A stretch of 64,000 bases of DNA from Rhizobium sp. Q54 (GTDB taxonomy: Bacteria > Pseudomonadota > Alphaproteobacteria > UBA2966 > CAIVPW01). Below are positions 33,399 to 45,070 of the stretch, piece by piece. The position numbers and the translations under genes are program-made. The notes under the pieces are model-generated. The model had not been told where the DNA came from and did not search any database. It saw nothing but the letters and a program-made list of their open reading frames with translations. How positions within the stretch are numbered: position 1 is the stretch's first letter; every line of letters starts with the position of its first letter. The DNA lies in assembly GCA_945904955.1 (NCBI GenBank), contig CAMDPO010000002.1, positions 1 to 64,000 of the forward strand, written 5' to 3'.

Positions 33399-34673
33399 TT
33401 ACAAGTTGGCGCGCAGCCATCGCCCGACGCGGGCGAAGGAACTGCCTCCCTTTTCAGCGGGGCCGAGGGACCCCACGTCGGCGTCGGCGAGACCGCTCGC
33501 CGCGTACAGCAGCATCCCGGCTGCCGTCGCGAAGGCGGGGCCCGCAGTCGATTCCGCCAAGCCTTCCACGCCCAGTGGACGGCCCGGCCGGATCTGCTTT
33601 TCCAAGATGCGCGCGGCGACTTCGCCGACTCCGTCGAGCTGACTGGCGCCGCCGGTCAACACGACGCGGCGGCCGGCGACTTCATCACAGCCGGACGCCG
33701 AAAGACGTTCGCGCACGTGCTCGAACAATTCCTCGATGCGCGGCCGCACGATGCGCACGAGCTCGCTGCGCGGCACGGGATTTCCACCGATGCGTGGCGC
33801 TTCGCCGATGAGCGGCACGTCGACCAGCTCGCGGTCGTCGCCGGGATTCTCGACGGCGCTGGCGTAAAGAGTCTTCAGGCGTTCGGCGTGCTGCATGCTG
33901 GTGCCGAGTCCGCGCGCGATGTCGTTGGTGACGTGCTGGCCGCCGAGGCCGACCGAGTCGACGAGGACCGGGCCGCCTTCGGAGAACACGGCAATGGTGG
34001 TGAGGCCGCCGCCCATGTCGACGACCGTGGCGCCGAGGTCGCGCTCGTCGTCGACGAGAGTGGCCAAGCCGGCGGCATAGGCGGACGAGACCGGGCCCTG
34101 GACCTCGAGGTCGCCGCGGCCGACACAGATTGCCAGGTTGCGTGCCTGGCTCGCGTCGGCAGTGACGACGTGGAGGTGAACGCCGAGGCGCGCGCCGAAC
34201 ATGCCGCGCGGCTCGCGGATGCCGGTGGCACCGTCGATCGAATATTGCAGCGGGATGGCGTGGATGACCTCGCGGCCGGCGACGTCGGCGCGGATCATCG
34301 CCTGCTCGATGGCGCGATGAACGTCGGCGTCGGTGACCTTGGTGCCGGTGACCGCGACCTCGACGCCGATGGTCTGCGAGTGCTGATGGCCGGCCGACAG
34401 GTTCACGTAGGCCTGCCCAAGGCTGTCGCCCGCCATTTTCTCGGCGCCGTGGACGGCGGCGCGGATCGAATCCTCGATTGCGTCCATGTCGACCACTGCG
34501 CCAGCCTTGATGCCGCGGGCGAGGTGATGGCCGACGCCGGTCACCTTGACCGAGCCCGCCGCGCCGACCTTGGCGATCAGGCAGCAGACCTTGGTGGTGC
34601 CGACGTCGAGGGCGGCGATGGTGCCGTTCGGCGTGTTGGAGCGCGGACGTTGGGCGCGCGTGAACATCAACAT
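33399..34673 (-). CDS. ftsA: Cell division protein FtsA
   Basis: NTPNGTIAALDVGTTKVCCLIAKVG; ATVVDMGGGLTTIAVFSEG; VVLTGGASQLDGVGEVA. Start 34673 rather than ORF start 34961. Confidence 0.95.
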   Translation of the reverse strand: MLMFTRAQRPRSNTPNGTIAALDVGTTKVCCLIAKVGAAGSVKVTGVGHHLARGIKAGAVVDMDAIEDSIRAAVHGAEKMAGDSLGQAYVNLSAGHQHSQTIGVEVAVTGTKVTDADVHRAIEQAMIRADVAGREVIHAIPLQYSIDGATGIREPRGMFGARLGVHLHVVTADASQARNLAICVGRGDLEVQGPVSSAYAAGLATLVDDERDLGATVVDMGGGLTTIAVFSEGGPVLVDSVGLGGQHVTNDIARGLGTSMQHAERLKTLYASAVENPGDDRELVDVPLIGEAPRIGGNPVPRSELVRIVRPRIEELFEHVRERLSASGCDEVAGRRVVLTGGASQLDGVGEVAARILEKQIRPGRPLGVEGLAESTAGPAFATAAGMLLYAASGLADADVGSLGPAEKGGSSFARVGRWLRANL

Positions 34674-34674
34674 G

Positions 34675-35577
34675 TCAGACCGGCCTCGCGGGTGCTTTGG
34701 GTTTGACGCCGGGCGGCCGCGGCGGCGCGGGTGGTTCGAGGCGCAGGACGAGGCGATCGCCGAGGCGCAGGTCGATGATCTGCACGGCCCGGTCGAGGAT
34801 GCGGTACTGCGCGTCGAGCTCGGCGAGGCGCGACCAGGCGCCCGCGGCGCCCTCTTCGGGCAGCTTGGCGACGACGCCGTTGTCGAAATGGACGTCCCAG
34901 CGGCGGCCGCCGACGCGCACCGCGGCGCGCACGCGGACGTGCAGGCTCGGCACGACGGCAATCATGTCCATCAGGGCGCCAGCATGGGCGGCGGCGGCGG
35001 CGCCGACGATCATCGGCAGGTTCGAGAACTGGCCGAGGCCGTGGTCGGTGATGACGGCGCCTTCGCGATCGATGAGCAGCAGGCGGCGGTCGCTCTGCCA
35101 CAGGGCGAACGGGATGCGTTCGGTGACCTCGACGTGGATGCGATCCGGCAGGCGGCGCGACACCATGGCCGATTGGATCCAGCCGAGGCGTTCGATGCGC
35201 GCGCGCGCCGCGTCGGCGTCGAAGCTGAGCAGAAGGTCGCCGCGTCCGACGCCCAAGGCACCGAGCAGATCGGCACCGGCGGTCTCGATACGGCCTTCGA
35301 CCGTGACTTCGTTGACGACGAGGCCGGCGGTGACTTGGGTCGCGACGAGGGCGTCGCTGGCGAGCTGCGCGGCGAGCGCCTGCGCGTCTCCGATCTTGCC
35401 AGCCTGCCACGCCCACGCACTGCCGCCCGTGGCGGCAACCAGCAGCACGCCCACGGCGATGGCGCGCTTGTGGCGACCGACGACGCGCAGCCAGCGTTGT
35501 GCCGCGAAGCGCGGCGTGCGCTTCGCAGAGTTGACGAGGCGCCCTTGGGCGACGTCGCGAGACCTCAGCGACGGCAT
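34675..35577 (-). CDS. ftsQ: Cell division protein FtsQ
   Basis: TM near N-terminus, POTRA: VNEVTVEGRIETAGADLLGALGVGRGDLLLSFDADAARARIERLGWIQSAMVSRRLPDRIHVEVTERIPFALWQ. Confidence 0.92.
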   Translation of the reverse strand: MPSLRSRDVAQGRLVNSAKRTPRFAAQRWLRVVGRHKRAIAVGVLLVAATGGSAWAWQAGKIGDAQALAAQLASDALVATQVTAGLVVNEVTVEGRIETAGADLLGALGVGRGDLLLSFDADAARARIERLGWIQSAMVSRRLPDRIHVEVTERIPFALWQSDRRLLLIDREGAVITDHGLGQFSNLPMIVGAAAAAHAGALMDMIAVVPSLHVRVRAAVRVGGRRWDVHFDNGVVAKLPEEGAAGAWSRLAELDAQYRILDRAVQIIDLRLGDRLVLRLEPPAPPRPPGVKPKAPARPV

Positions 35578-36491
35578 CCGGCGTCCTCCACCATCCACTC
35601 GACTAGGTCGCCGAAATCGATGCCGTTGTAGTTGGCGATCTCCGGCACCAGGGACGTCGGCGTCATGCCCGGCTGGGTGTTGATCTCGAGCACGTTGAGG
35701 CCGTCGATCTCGCCGGCCGCCTCGTCGTAGCGCAGGTCGACGCGCGTGACGCCGCGGCAGCGGAGAACGCGGTGTGCCTCCTCGGAAATGCGCAGGCAGG
35801 CGTCGGTGGCGGCACGCGAGAGCTTGGCCGGCATCTCGTGCACCGAGCCGCCCGGCCGGTACTTCGCGTCGTAGTCGTAGAAGCCGTTGCCGGTGACCTT
35901 GATCTCGACGACGCCAAGCGCCTTGCCGTTCATGACGGCGACGGCGAGCTCACGGCCGCGCACGTAGCGCTCCACGAGCACGTGGCTGTCGCGGTACTCC
36001 CAGGAACCGTCGGCAAACGGGTTCTCGTCCTGGTCCATGACGATGACGACGCCGACGCTGGAGCCCTCGTTGGTCGGCTTCACGACGTAGGGCGGGCTCA
36101 TCACCGTGCCGGCGATGACCTCGTCGCGATGAGCGATGCGGCCCTCGGGGCAGCGGATGCCAGCGTCGCGGAACATGGCGAGCGCCGCCGGCTTGTCCAT
36201 CGCCAAGGCCGACGCGAGCACGCCGGAGTGGGTGTAGGGCAGGCCCATCATCTCGAGCACGCCCTGAATGCAGCCGTCCTCACCGAAGCGCCCGTGCAGG
36301 GCGTTGAACACGACCTCGGGCTGCAGCTCGGCGAGCTTGATGCCGACGTGCGGGCCGACGTCGACGGGAGTCACGTCGTAGCTGCGTTCGCGCAGAGCCT
36401 TCAGGACGGCGTTGCCGGAGACGAGCGAGACTTCGCGCTCGGCCGACCAGCCGCCCATCAGCACGGCGACGCGCCTACCGTTGCCTGCCAT
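35565..36491 (-). CDS. ddl: D-alanine--D-alanine ligase
   Basis: VAVLMGGWSAEREVSLVSGNAV; HGRFGEDGCIQGVLEMMGLPYTHSGVLASALAMDK; NVLEINTQPGMTPTSLVPE. Confidence 0.96.
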   Translation of the reverse strand: MAGNGRRVAVLMGGWSAEREVSLVSGNAVLKALRERSYDVTPVDVGPHVGIKLAELQPEVVFNALHGRFGEDGCIQGVLEMMGLPYTHSGVLASALAMDKPAALAMFRDAGIRCPEGRIAHRDEVIAGTVMSPPYVVKPTNEGSSVGVVIVMDQDENPFADGSWEYRDSHVLVERYVRGRELAVAVMNGKALGVVEIKVTGNGFYDYDAKYRPGGSVHEMPAKLSRAATDACLRISEEAHRVLRCRGVTRVDLRYDEAAGEIDGLNVLEINTQPGMTPTSLVPEIANYNGIDFGDLVEWMVEDAGCRR

Positions 36492-37447
36492 CAGGAGACA
36501 GCTCCTGCGCAGTCAGGACCACGGCCTGGGAGCGCGCCGACGCGCTTGATCTCCCATTGCAGCGTGATGCCGGTGGCACCGCGCACGCGCTCGACCAGGT
36601 CGTCGCCGAGACCCTCGATGTCGGATGCAGTGGCAGTGCCCTCGTTAATGAGGAAGTTGCAGTGCTGTTCCGAGACGCGCGCACCGCCACGAGCCAAGCC
36701 GCGGCCGCCGACGCCGTCGATGAGCTTCCAGGCGCTGTTGCCCGGAGGATTCTTGAAGGTGCTGCCACCGGTGCGGGCGCGCACGGGTTGGGTGGACTCG
36801 CGCTGCTCGCGGATGTCGCGCATGCGCGCGGCGATGACGTCCGCCTCGGCCGGCGCGGCACGCAGCACGGCGCTGGTGAAGATCCAGTCCTCGGGCGCGG
36901 CGCAATGACGGTAGGTGAGGTCGAGATCCTTTGCGGAGACCGACTGCACGGTGCCCTTGCTATCCACCGCTTCGGCGCGGATCAGCACGTCGGCGAACTC
37001 GGCGCCGTAGGCGCCGGCATTCATGCGCAGGCCACCGCCCACCGTACCGGGGATGCCGCTCAGGAACTCCAATCCGCCGAGGCCGAGTTGCAGCGCCGTG
37101 AGCGCGACGTTGGCGTCGAGGGCGCCAGCGCCGACATGCAGGCCGTCGTCCTGCAACGCAATCTCCGACAGGCCGCGGCCGAGGCGCACGACCACGCCGG
37201 CGACGCCGCCGTCGCGCACCAGAAGGTTCGAGCCGACGCCGATGGCGATGACGGGCACATCGGTGGGCTTGTGACGCAGGAAGTGGGCGAGGTCGTCGCG
37301 GTCGGCCGGACGGAACACGACTTCGGCCGGGCCGCCGACGCGGAACCAAACGAGCTCGGAGACCGCCACGCACGACCGATAGCGGCCGCGCACGATCGGA
37401 AGCCGATCGACCAGGGAATCATTGCGGGCAATGGCAGCGGCCATCAT
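36491..37447 (-). CDS. murB: UDP-N-acetylenolpyruvoylglucosamine reductase
   Basis: [48 protein letters not shown]. Confidence 0.95.
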   Translation of the reverse strand: MMAAAIARNDSLVDRLPIVRGRYRSCVAVSELVWFRVGGPAEVVFRPADRDDLAHFLRHKPTDVPVIAIGVGSNLLVRDGGVAGVVVRLGRGLSEIALQDDGLHVGAGALDANVALTALQLGLGGLEFLSGIPGTVGGGLRMNAGAYGAEFADVLIRAEAVDSKGTVQSVSAKDLDLTYRHCAAPEDWIFTSAVLRAAPAEADVIAARMRDIREQRESTQPVRARTGGSTFKNPPGNSAWKLIDGVGGRGLARGGARVSEQHCNFLINEGTATASDIEGLGDDLVERVRGATGITLQWEIKRVGALPGRGPDCAGAVS

Positions 37448-38874
37448 GCGCGTGCCTCGCGGGCGCCGCCGCGTGCTTCGGCGAGTTGCAGGGGCAAGAG
37501 CTGGGCCCAGTTGGTGATGCTGCCGGCGCCCAGGCAGACGACGAGGTCGCCAGGGCGGCCGATGTCGAGCACGACCGTGGAGAGATGATCGGGCGATTCC
37601 AGAGTGACGACGTGGCGATGACCGCGGCTGCGCAGCGCGGTCGCCAGGGCGTCCTTGTGGATGCCGGCGATGGGCTGCTCGCCGGCCGGGTAGACGTCGG
37701 CGACGACGACCGTGTCGGCGTCGTTGAAGCAGGAGCAAAACTCCTCGAACAGGTCGCGCAGGCGCGTGAAGCGGTGCGGCTGCACGACGGCGATGACCCG
37801 GCCGCTGTAGGCAGAGCGCGCTGCGGCGAGTACGGCGGCAATCTCGACCGGATGGTGGCCGTAGTCGTCGATGACGGTGATGCCGGCGCCCTCGCCCACG
37901 CGGGTAAAGCGGCGGCGGACGCCCTTGAACTCCGCCAGGGCACGGCGGAGAACCTTCACGTCGATGCCCATCTCGCGCGCGGCGGCGACGGCGACGAGTG
38001 AGTTCTGCACGTTGTGCTGGCCAAGCATCGGCAGCTTGAGCTTCTCGATCGTCTCGCTTGCCCCGGTGATGCGGTCGCTGATGACGACGTCGTACTCGGA
38101 GCCGGACGGCGACAGCTTGATGTTGATGGCGCGCACGTCGGCCTGGGCGCTGACGCCGTAGGTGACGATGCGGCGATCGGAGATGCGTCCGACCAGGGCC
38201 TGCACCTCGGGATGGTCGATGCACAGGATGGCGGAGCCGTAGAACGGGATGTTCTCGACGAACGCCTGGAACGCGCGGCGCGCGTTGTCAAAGGTGCCGT
38301 AGAAGTCGAGATGCTCGGGATCCATGTTGGTGACGACGGCGATGGTCGCCGGCAGGCGCACGAAGGTGCCGTCGCTCTCGTCCGCCTCGACCACCATCCA
38401 CTCGCCCGCGCCGAGGCGCGCGTTGGTGCCCCAGGCATTGAGGATGCCGCCGTTGATGACGGTCGGGTCGTACTGGGCGGTGTCGAGGAGCGCCGCGAGC
38501 ATCGAGGTCGTCGTGGTCTTGCCATGGGTGCCACCGACGGCGATGCACCACTTGAGGCGCATCAGCTCGGCGAGCATCTCGGCGCGGCGCACCACGGGGA
38601 TGAAGCGCTCGCGCGCGGCCACGATCTCAGGATTGTCGGACTTGATGGCCGACGACATGACGACCACCGCCGCGTCGCCAAGGTTCGGCGCCGCGTGACC
38701 GACCGCGACGACGATACCGAGGTCGCGCAGGCGCTTGACGTTGGCGCTCTCGGACTGGTCCGAGCCGCGCACGACATACCCGAGGTTGTGCATGACCTCG
38801 GCGATGCCGCTCATGCCGATGCCACCGATGCCGACGAAATGGATGGTGCCGATGTCGAGGGGCATCTGCCTCAT
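37444..38874 (-). CDS. murC: UDP-N-acetylmuramate--L-alanine ligase
   Basis: [52 protein letters not shown]. Confidence 0.97.
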   Translation of the reverse strand: MRQMPLDIGTIHFVGIGGIGMSGIAEVMHNLGYVVRGSDQSESANVKRLRDLGIVVAVGHAAPNLGDAAVVVMSSAIKSDNPEIVAARERFIPVVRRAEMLAELMRLKWCIAVGGTHGKTTTTSMLAALLDTAQYDPTVINGGILNAWGTNARLGAGEWMVVEADESDGTFVRLPATIAVVTNMDPEHLDFYGTFDNARRAFQAFVENIPFYGSAILCIDHPEVQALVGRISDRRIVTYGVSAQADVRAINIKLSPSGSEYDVVISDRITGASETIEKLKLPMLGQHNVQNSLVAVAAAREMGIDVKVLRRALAEFKGVRRRFTRVGEGAGITVIDDYGHHPVEIAAVLAAARSAYSGRVIAVVQPHRFTRLRDLFEEFCSCFNDADTVVVADVYPAGEQPIAGIHKDALATALRSRGHRHVVTLESPDHLSTVVLDIGRPGDLVVCLGAGSITNWAQLLPLQLAEARGGAREARA

Positions 38875-40031
38875 GCGGCATCTCCGCCGTTGGCGCGGCC
38901 GCCGCCACCGGTCTGGACGAGCTGCACCGGCGCTGTGCGCGCGATGATCTCCTCCACCAGGGTGGCGAGGCTGCGCGCCGCATCCGGGCGGCCGAGGGAG
39001 CGAGCCGCAGCGGCCGCAGCAACGAGCTCGGCGGGAGCGGCCATCAGGCGCGCCACTTGGGCGCGCAGCAGGTCGGGCGACAGGGCGCGCTGCGGATACG
39101 TCCAACCGGCGCCGTTATCGACGAGGGCACGGGCGTTGGCTGTCTGGTGATCGTCGGAAGCGTGCGGGAACGGCACCAGGATGGCGGGGCGGCCGGCGAC
39201 CGAGACCTCGCCGACGGTGGAGGCTCCGGCGCGGCAGATCATCAGGTGCGCGGCGGCCATGCGGCGCGGCACGTCGGTGAAGAACACGGCGAGCTCGGCG
39301 GCGACGCCGGCGCTCTTGTAGCGCTGCTCGACGAGGCCGAGGTCTTCGGGGCGGCACTGCTGCACGACGCGAATGCGGGCGCGGGCCTCGGCGGGCAGGC
39401 CGGCGAGGGCCGCGGGAATCAGCGTGGAGAAAATTGATGCGCCCTGGCTGCCGCCCACGACGAGAATCTGGAACGGGCCGTCGGCCGCCGGCGGCACGTA
39501 GTCCACGGCGCGCAGGGCGCGGATATCGACGCGCACGGGGTTGCCGACGATCTCGACCTTGGTGTGGTCGTTGGGGCGCACGCGTTGGGTGGCGGCGAAC
39601 GTCAGCGCCAGCGCGGTGACGCGTGGCGCCAGCAGGCGGTTGGCGCGGCCGAGCACCGCGTTCTGCTCGTGCAGCAACGTCGCGATGTTCTTGGTGGTGG
39701 CGGCCAGCATGGTCGGCAGCGACGCATACCCGCCGAAGCCGACGACGATCGACGGCTGCAACCAGTCGAGCATGCGGCGCGCCTGCAGGGTGCCATTGAT
39801 GGTGGCAAGGATGCCGCGCGCGCGGGTCAGCAGGCCGCCCTGCGACGGAGTGCCCGCCGCGACCTTGTAGGTCGGCAGGCGGCCAAGGGCGCCGCCGAAG
39901 GTGGCACCGCGTACGTCGGTGACAAGCACGAGGTTGCGGCCGCGACCCAACAGCTCGGATGCCAGCGCCTCGGCCGGGAAAACATGGCCGCCGGTGCCGC
40001 CGGTGGCGAGGACGATCGGCCGGCGCTTCAT
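38871..40031 (-). CDS. murG: Undecaprenyldiphospho-muramoylpentapeptide beta-N-acetylglucosaminyltransferase
   Basis: [97 protein letters not shown]. Confidence 0.96.
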   Translation of the reverse strand: MKRRPIVLATGGTGGHVFPAEALASELLGRGRNLVLVTDVRGATFGGALGRLPTYKVAAGTPSQGGLLTRARGILATINGTLQARRMLDWLQPSIVVGFGGYASLPTMLAATTKNIATLLHEQNAVLGRANRLLAPRVTALALTFAATQRVRPNDHTKVEIVGNPVRVDIRALRAVDYVPPAADGPFQILVVGGSQGASIFSTLIPAALAGLPAEARARIRVVQQCRPEDLGLVEQRYKSAGVAAELAVFFTDVPRRMAAAHLMICRAGASTVGEVSVAGRPAILVPFPHASDDHQTANARALVDNGAGWTYPQRALSPDLLRAQVARLMAAPAELVAAAAAARSLGRPDAARSLATLVEEIIARTAPVQLVQTGGGGRANGGDAA

Positions 40032-41176
40032 GCCGAGCCCTTCCCGATCAACCAGCGCGCTTCGAGGTCGCTGACGCGACGGCGGGTCAATGCGAGCAGG
40101 AGCCCCATGCCGAGGGCCAAGGCGAGCAGCGACGAGCCACCATAGGAGATGAATGGCAGGGTCATGCCCTTGGCGGGCAAGAGGCGCAGGTTGACGCCCA
40201 TGTTCACCGCGGCCTGGAGGCCGAATTGGACGAGCAAGCCGGAACCGGCGAGCAGGACGAAATAGTCGGGCTCGCGCAGCAGGCGCAGCAAGCCGCGCAG
40301 CACCACGAACGCGAACGTCGCGGCGATGAGGATGCAGGCGACCATGCCGAACTCCTCGCCGACGACGGCGAAGATGAAGTCGGTGTGGGCATCGGGGAGC
40401 ACGCTCTTCACCACGCCTTCGCCGGGGCCGCGGCCGAACGGGCCACCGGTGGCGAAGGCATTGAGCGCGGTCTCGACCTGAAAGTTCTCGCCCGAGGCCG
40501 GATAGAGGAAGCGGTCGATGCGCTCGGTGACGTGCGGCACGAAGGTGTACGCAGCGGACAGCGCCGCGGCGCCGGCGACCACGGCGATGCCGACCCACAG
40601 CAGCGGCAGACCGGCGAGGAATGCCTGTCCGAACCAGACCGCGGCGACGACGGCGGCCATGCCGAAGTCCGGCTGCAGCGCGAGCAGTGCAAGGACCGAA
40701 CAGAGCAAGGCGCCGGCGAGCGCACCGAAGCGCCAGTCGGCATTGCGCTGCTGCAGGGTGAACAACCAGGCGGTGACGATGGCGAAGGCCGGCTTGGCGA
40801 GCTCGGACGGCTGGAACTGGACGCCCTCGATGACGAGCCAGCGGTGCGCGCCGTTGAGCAGCGGCCCCCACAGCAGCGTGGCGATCATCGCCACTGCGGC
40901 GGCCACGAATCCGGCAACGCCGATGCGGCGCACGCCGATGGGTGACAGCAACGACGCCGCCAATAGGACGAATACGGCCGGCGCCAGGAACAGGGCTTGG
41001 CGCTCGACGAAATGGAACGACTCGATGCCGATGCGCTCGGCGACCGCGGGACTCGCCGCGGCAACCAGGATCATGCCGACGGCCATCAGCACGCCGATGG
41101 CGCCGAGCGTGAGGCGATCGACGGTCCACCACCAGCGGCCGATGATCGAATTGTCGGTGCGGGCTGGGCCCATCAT
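40028..41176 (-). CDS. ftsW: SEDS glycosyltransferase FtsW
   Basis: Poly-TM; HRWLVIEGVQFQPSELAKPAFAIVTAWLF; KGMTLPFISYGGSSLLALALGMGLLLALTRR. Confidence 0.94.
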   Translation of the reverse strand: MMGPARTDNSIIGRWWWTVDRLTLGAIGVLMAVGMILVAAASPAVAERIGIESFHFVERQALFLAPAVFVLLAASLLSPIGVRRIGVAGFVAAAVAMIATLLWGPLLNGAHRWLVIEGVQFQPSELAKPAFAIVTAWLFTLQQRNADWRFGALAGALLCSVLALLALQPDFGMAAVVAAVWFGQAFLAGLPLLWVGIAVVAGAAALSAAYTFVPHVTERIDRFLYPASGENFQVETALNAFATGGPFGRGPGEGVVKSVLPDAHTDFIFAVVGEEFGMVACILIAATFAFVVLRGLLRLLREPDYFVLLAGSGLLVQFGLQAAVNMGVNLRLLPAKGMTLPFISYGGSSLLALALGMGLLLALTRRRVSDLEARWLIGKGSA

Positions 41177-42567
41177 GAGCGGGCCCCGCTGCGCAGGCCG
41201 GCGACGAGGTCGCGGAACGCGTCGCCGCGCTCCTCGAAGTTCTTGAACTGGTCGAACGACGCGCAGGCCGGCGAGAGCAGCACGACCGGGTCGTCGGTGT
41301 CATCGCGGGCGGCGGCGGCGAAGGCGTCGCGTACGGCGCGCGCCAGGGTGCCGGAGCGGGTGACGTCGATGTCCTCCCCGATGGTGCGGGCGAACGCCTC
41401 CGTGGCTTCGCCGATCAGGAAGGCGTTGCGGACGCGCGGGAAGAACGAGCGCAGGGATTCGATACCGCCTTCCTTGGGGCGGCCACCGGCGATCCAATAG
41501 ACGTTCGAGAAGCACGCCAGAGCGCGCGCCGCAGCGTCGGCATTGGTCGCCTTGGAATCGTTGACGAAGCGCACGCCGTCGATGGTGCCGACGTCCTCGA
41601 TACGATGGGCGAGGCCCGGAAAGGCGAGCAGCGCGGCAGCGACCGCCTGCGGCTCACAGCCGAGGCTGACGGCAGCCGCGTAGGCGACGGCCATGTTCTG
41701 CCAGTTGTGAACACCAACGAGGCGGGCGGTGCGCAGATCAACGATGCGCTGCGCTGCGCCACGACGGGCGTCGTGCAGCATGCCGTCGCCGACGAACACG
41801 CCGCCGGGCAATTCCCTGCCCACACTGACCGGAAGGACGTTCTTACGACGCGCGGCGTTGGTGCGCTCGAACATCGCCGCGGAGTGGTCGTCGTCGATGC
41901 CGAGCACGGCGACCTGATCATCGCGTTGCTGCTGGAACAGGCGTTCCTTGGCAGCGATGTAGCCGGCCATGCTGCCGTGGCGATCGATGTGGTCCGGTGT
42001 GAGGTTGAGAAGCACCGCGACATCGGCGGCGAAGGTGCGCGTGAGGTCGATCTGGTAGCTGGACAACTCCAGGACATAGGTGCCGCCGGCGCCGAGCTTG
42101 GGCAAGTCGAGCACCGGAGTGCCGAGATTGCCGCCCTCGACGGCGTCGCGCCCGCAGGCGCGCAGCACGTAGGCGAGCAGCGCCGTGGTGGTGGACTTGC
42201 CGTTGGTGCCCGTTATGGCGGCGATGCGGGCGCCGGTGCGCTCGCGGGCGAACAGCTCCATGTCGCCGATGACTTCGCAGCCGGCGGCGCGAGCGAGCAA
42301 CACCGCCTCGTGGGGCATCGGCGCGTGCAACGGCACACCCGGGCTTGGCACGAGCGCGGCGACCCCGCGCCAGTCCATGGAATGGAAGTCGGCGACGGCG
42401 GTGCCGTCCGCCTCGGCGGAAGTGCGCCGAATGGGCGCGTCGTCCCATGCGATCACCTTGGCGCCACCGGCGCGCAGCGCACGTGCGGACGCCGTGCCGC
42501 TCTTGGCCAGCCCGAGGACGGCGACCGTGCGGCCTGCGAACGTGGTGATCGGGATCATCTCCATCAC
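41173..42567 (-). CDS. murD: UDP-N-acetylmuramoylalanine--D-glutamate ligase
   Basis: [48 protein letters not shown]. Confidence 0.95.
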   Translation of the reverse strand: MMEMIPITTFAGRTVAVLGLAKSGTASARALRAGGAKVIAWDDAPIRRTSAEADGTAVADFHSMDWRGVAALVPSPGVPLHAPMPHEAVLLARAAGCEVIGDMELFARERTGARIAAITGTNGKSTTTALLAYVLRACGRDAVEGGNLGTPVLDLPKLGAGGTYVLELSSYQIDLTRTFAADVAVLLNLTPDHIDRHGSMAGYIAAKERLFQQQRDDQVAVLGIDDDHSAAMFERTNAARRKNVLPVSVGRELPGGVFVGDGMLHDARRGAAQRIVDLRTARLVGVHNWQNMAVAYAAAVSLGCEPQAVAAALLAFPGLAHRIEDVGTIDGVRFVNDSKATNADAAARALACFSNVYWIAGGRPKEGGIESLRSFFPRVRNAFLIGEATEAFARTIGEDIDVTRSGTLARAVRDAFAAAARDDTDDPVVLLSPACASFDQFKNFEERGDAFRDLVAGLRSGARS

Positions 42568-43652
42568 CGGAGCTTCAGCGTTGAGAGGCCGACGAGGGCG
42601 AGCACGACGGCGATGATCCAGAAGCGGATGACGATGGTCGCTTCCGCCCAGCCCTTCTCCTCGTAGTGGTGATGCAGCGGCGCCATGCGGAAGACGCGCT
42701 TACCCGTAAGCTTGAACGAAACGACCTGGACGAACACGGACACCGTCTCGAGCACGAACAGGCCGCCGATGATGGCGAGCACCAGCTCATGCTTGGTGAT
42801 GACGCTGACCGCGCCGAGCGCGCCACCCATCGACAGCGATCCAGTGTCGCCCATGAACAGCATGGCGGGCGGCGCGTTGAACCACAGGAAGCCGAGACCC
42901 GCGCCGACCAGGGCGCCACAGAACACGGCAAGCTCGCCGGCGCCTGGAACCAGGTTGATCTGCAGGTAGTTGGCAAACAGCACGTTGCCGGCGAGGTAGG
43001 CGATGAGGGCGAAGCTCGCCGCGGCGATCATCACCGGGACGATGGCGAGGCCATCGAGGCCGTCGGTGAGGTTCACGGCATTGGAGGCGCCCACCATGAT
43101 CAAGGCGGCGATCGGAATGAAGAAGATGCCGAGCGGCACCAGCACGTTCTTGAAGAACGGCACCGCGAGGCCGCTATCGAGATTGTCGGGCGCGACGGAG
43201 ACGATCCACGCCGTCGCCACCGCGGCGATGGCGATCTCGAACACGAGCTTGGTGCGCCCGGAGACGCCGCGGTGATTGGCGCGCGTCACCTTGAGATAGT
43301 CGTCGGCGAACCCGACCGCGCCGAAGCCGAGGGTCACCAGCAGCGCCGCCCACACGTAGCCGTTGCGCAGGTCGGCCCACAGCAGCGTGGCGATGCCGAA
43401 CGCGAGCAGGATGAGCACACCGCCCATGGTCGGCGTACCGGCCTTGGACACGATGTGGGTCTGCGGACCGTCGGGCCGGATGGGCTGGCCGTTGCGCTGC
43501 TTCGACTTGAGCCAACGGATGATCGGCGGCCCGAGGAAGAAGCTCAGCACGAGCGCGGTCAGCACGGCGCCGCCGGTGCGGAACGTGAGGTAGCGCAGCA
43601 CGTTGAGCGCGGGGAGTTGGTCGGCGAACGGAAACAGCAGGTGGTAGAGCAC
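42564..43652 (-). CDS. mraY: Phospho-N-acetylmuramoyl-pentapeptide-transferase
   Basis: [60 protein letters not shown]. Confidence 0.97.
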   Translation of the reverse strand: MLYHLLFPFADQLPALNVLRYLTFRTGGAVLTALVLSFFLGPPIIRWLKSKQRNGQPIRPDGPQTHIVSKAGTPTMGGVLILLAFGIATLLWADLRNGYVWAALLVTLGFGAVGFADDYLKVTRANHRGVSGRTKLVFEIAIAAVATAWIVSVAPDNLDSGLAVPFFKNVLVPLGIFFIPIAALIMVGASNAVNLTDGLDGLAIVPVMIAAASFALIAYLAGNVLFANYLQINLVPGAGELAVFCGALVGAGLGFLWFNAPPAMLFMGDTGSLSMGGALGAVSVITKHELVLAIIGGLFVLETVSVFVQVVSFKLTGKRVFRMAPLHHHYEEKGWAEATIVIRFWIIAVVLALVGLSTLKLR

Positions 43653-45070
43653 TAGAGACCTCCCCTGCCCGTGCGGCCATTGCCGATCGACAAGCCCGAC
43701 AGCGCGCGCGTCACTGCGGCCATGCCGGTGGCCTGAGATCCTTTGACCAGGATGACGTCGCCAGGACGCACGACCTCGGCGAGCAAGGCGGCCGCTTCAG
43801 AAGGCTGAGCGGCGTGACCGCCGCGCCGCGACGGCGACAAGGCGTGGTCGAGCTCCTCGATTTCCTCACCAACGGTGTAGACGAGATCGACGCCGCTCTC
43901 CTCGGCGATGCGCGCGAGGTCAGCGTGCAGGCGGCCGGAACGCGTGCCGAGCTCGCGCATGTCACCGAGCACGGCGATGCGGCGGCCGCGGCCCTTCACT
44001 TGGGCGCGCCCCAACACCTCGAGCGCGGCGCGCATCGAGGCAGGATTGGCGTTGTAGCTTTCGTCGATGACCTCGAACGGCCCGCCCGCGAGGGTGACGC
44101 GCAGGCGGCGGCCGCGGCCGGGACCTGGATCGGCGCGCGCCATGGCGAGTGCGGCGAGGCCGAGGTCGGCGCCGAGGGTATGGACCGCAGCAAGCACCGC
44201 AAGGCTGTTCATGACCCAGTGGTGGCCGGGCGCACCAACCTTGTACGTCGCAGGTTCGCCGCAAATGGTGGCGGCAACCGTCGAGCAGTCGTCGAGCAAA
44301 GCGTGCTTGTGCACGCGCGCGTCGGCGTCCACGTGCTCGCCGAAGCTGACGACGACGAGCCCGCGACCGCGGGCCTTGGCCGCCAGGCGGCTGAAGTGGG
44401 CGTTGTCGCGGTTGAGGATGGCGACGGCGCCCGGCGCCATGCCGTCGAAAATCTCGGCCTTGGCGTCGGCGATCGCCTCGACGGACGCGAAGAACTCGAG
44501 GTGCGCGACTTCAACGGTCGTGATGATGGCGATATGCGGGCGCGCCAGCGAAGAAAGGGTGTGGATTTCGCCGGCGTGATTCATGCCGATTTCGAACACC
44601 CCGTACTCGGTGTCCGCAGGCATGCGCGCCAGCGACAGTGGCACGCCCCAGTGGTTGTTGAAGCTGGCGGCCGAAGCGTGCGTGGCACCGGACTCGGCGA
44701 GAGCGAGCTTGAGTGCTTCCTTGGTACCGGTCTTGCCGGCACTGCCGGTGACGCCAATGATGCGCGCATCCGAGCGGGCGCGTGCAGCCGTGCCCAGCGC
44801 GGTCAGCGCCGCCATCGTGTCGTCGACGACGAGAAGCGGAGTCGAATCGCCGGCATTGGCCGGACGCCGCGAGACCATCGCAGCGGCGGCACCACCGCGC
44901 ACGGCAGCTTCGGCAAAGTCGTGACCGTCGAAGCGCGGGCCGGAAAGCGCAACGAACAGGTCTCCGGCGCCGACCGAGCGGCTGTCGATCGAAATCCCGG
45001 ACGCCGCGAAGGCGTGCGTGGCGTGGCCATTGGTGGCGGCGGCGGCGGCGGCGGCGGTCCACAGGGTCAC
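43652..45070 (-). CDS. murF: UDP-N-acetylmuramoyl-tripeptide--D-alanyl-D-alanine ligase
   Basis: [49 protein letters not shown] start overlapping the murE stop. Confidence 0.94.
   Translation of the reverse strand: MTLWTAAAAAAATNGHATHAFAASGISIDSRSVGAGDLFVALSGPRFDGHDFAEAAVRGGAAAAMVSRRPANAGDSTPLLVVDDTMAALTALGTAARARSDARIIGVTGSAGKTGTKEALKLALAESGATHASAASFNNHWGVPLSLARMPADTEYGVFEIGMNHAGEIHTLSSLARPHIAIITTVEVAHLEFFASVEAIADAKAEIFDGMAPGAVAILNRDNAHFSRLAAKARGRGLVVVSFGEHVDADARVHKHALLDDCSTVAATICGEPATYKVGAPGHHWVMNSLAVLAAVHTLGADLGLAALAMARADPGPGRGRRLRVTLAGGPFEVIDESYNANPASMRAALEVLGRAQVKGRGRRIAVLGDMRELGTRSGRLHADLARIAEESGVDLVYTVGEEIEELDHALSPSRRGGHAAQPSEAAALLAEVVRPGDVILVKGSQATGMAAVTRALSGLSIGNGRTGRGGL

Noticed and set aside
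45035-45060. (GGC)n run at the murF 5' end
   Set aside because: Simply encodes an alanine run near the murF N-terminus; common in GC-rich genomes.
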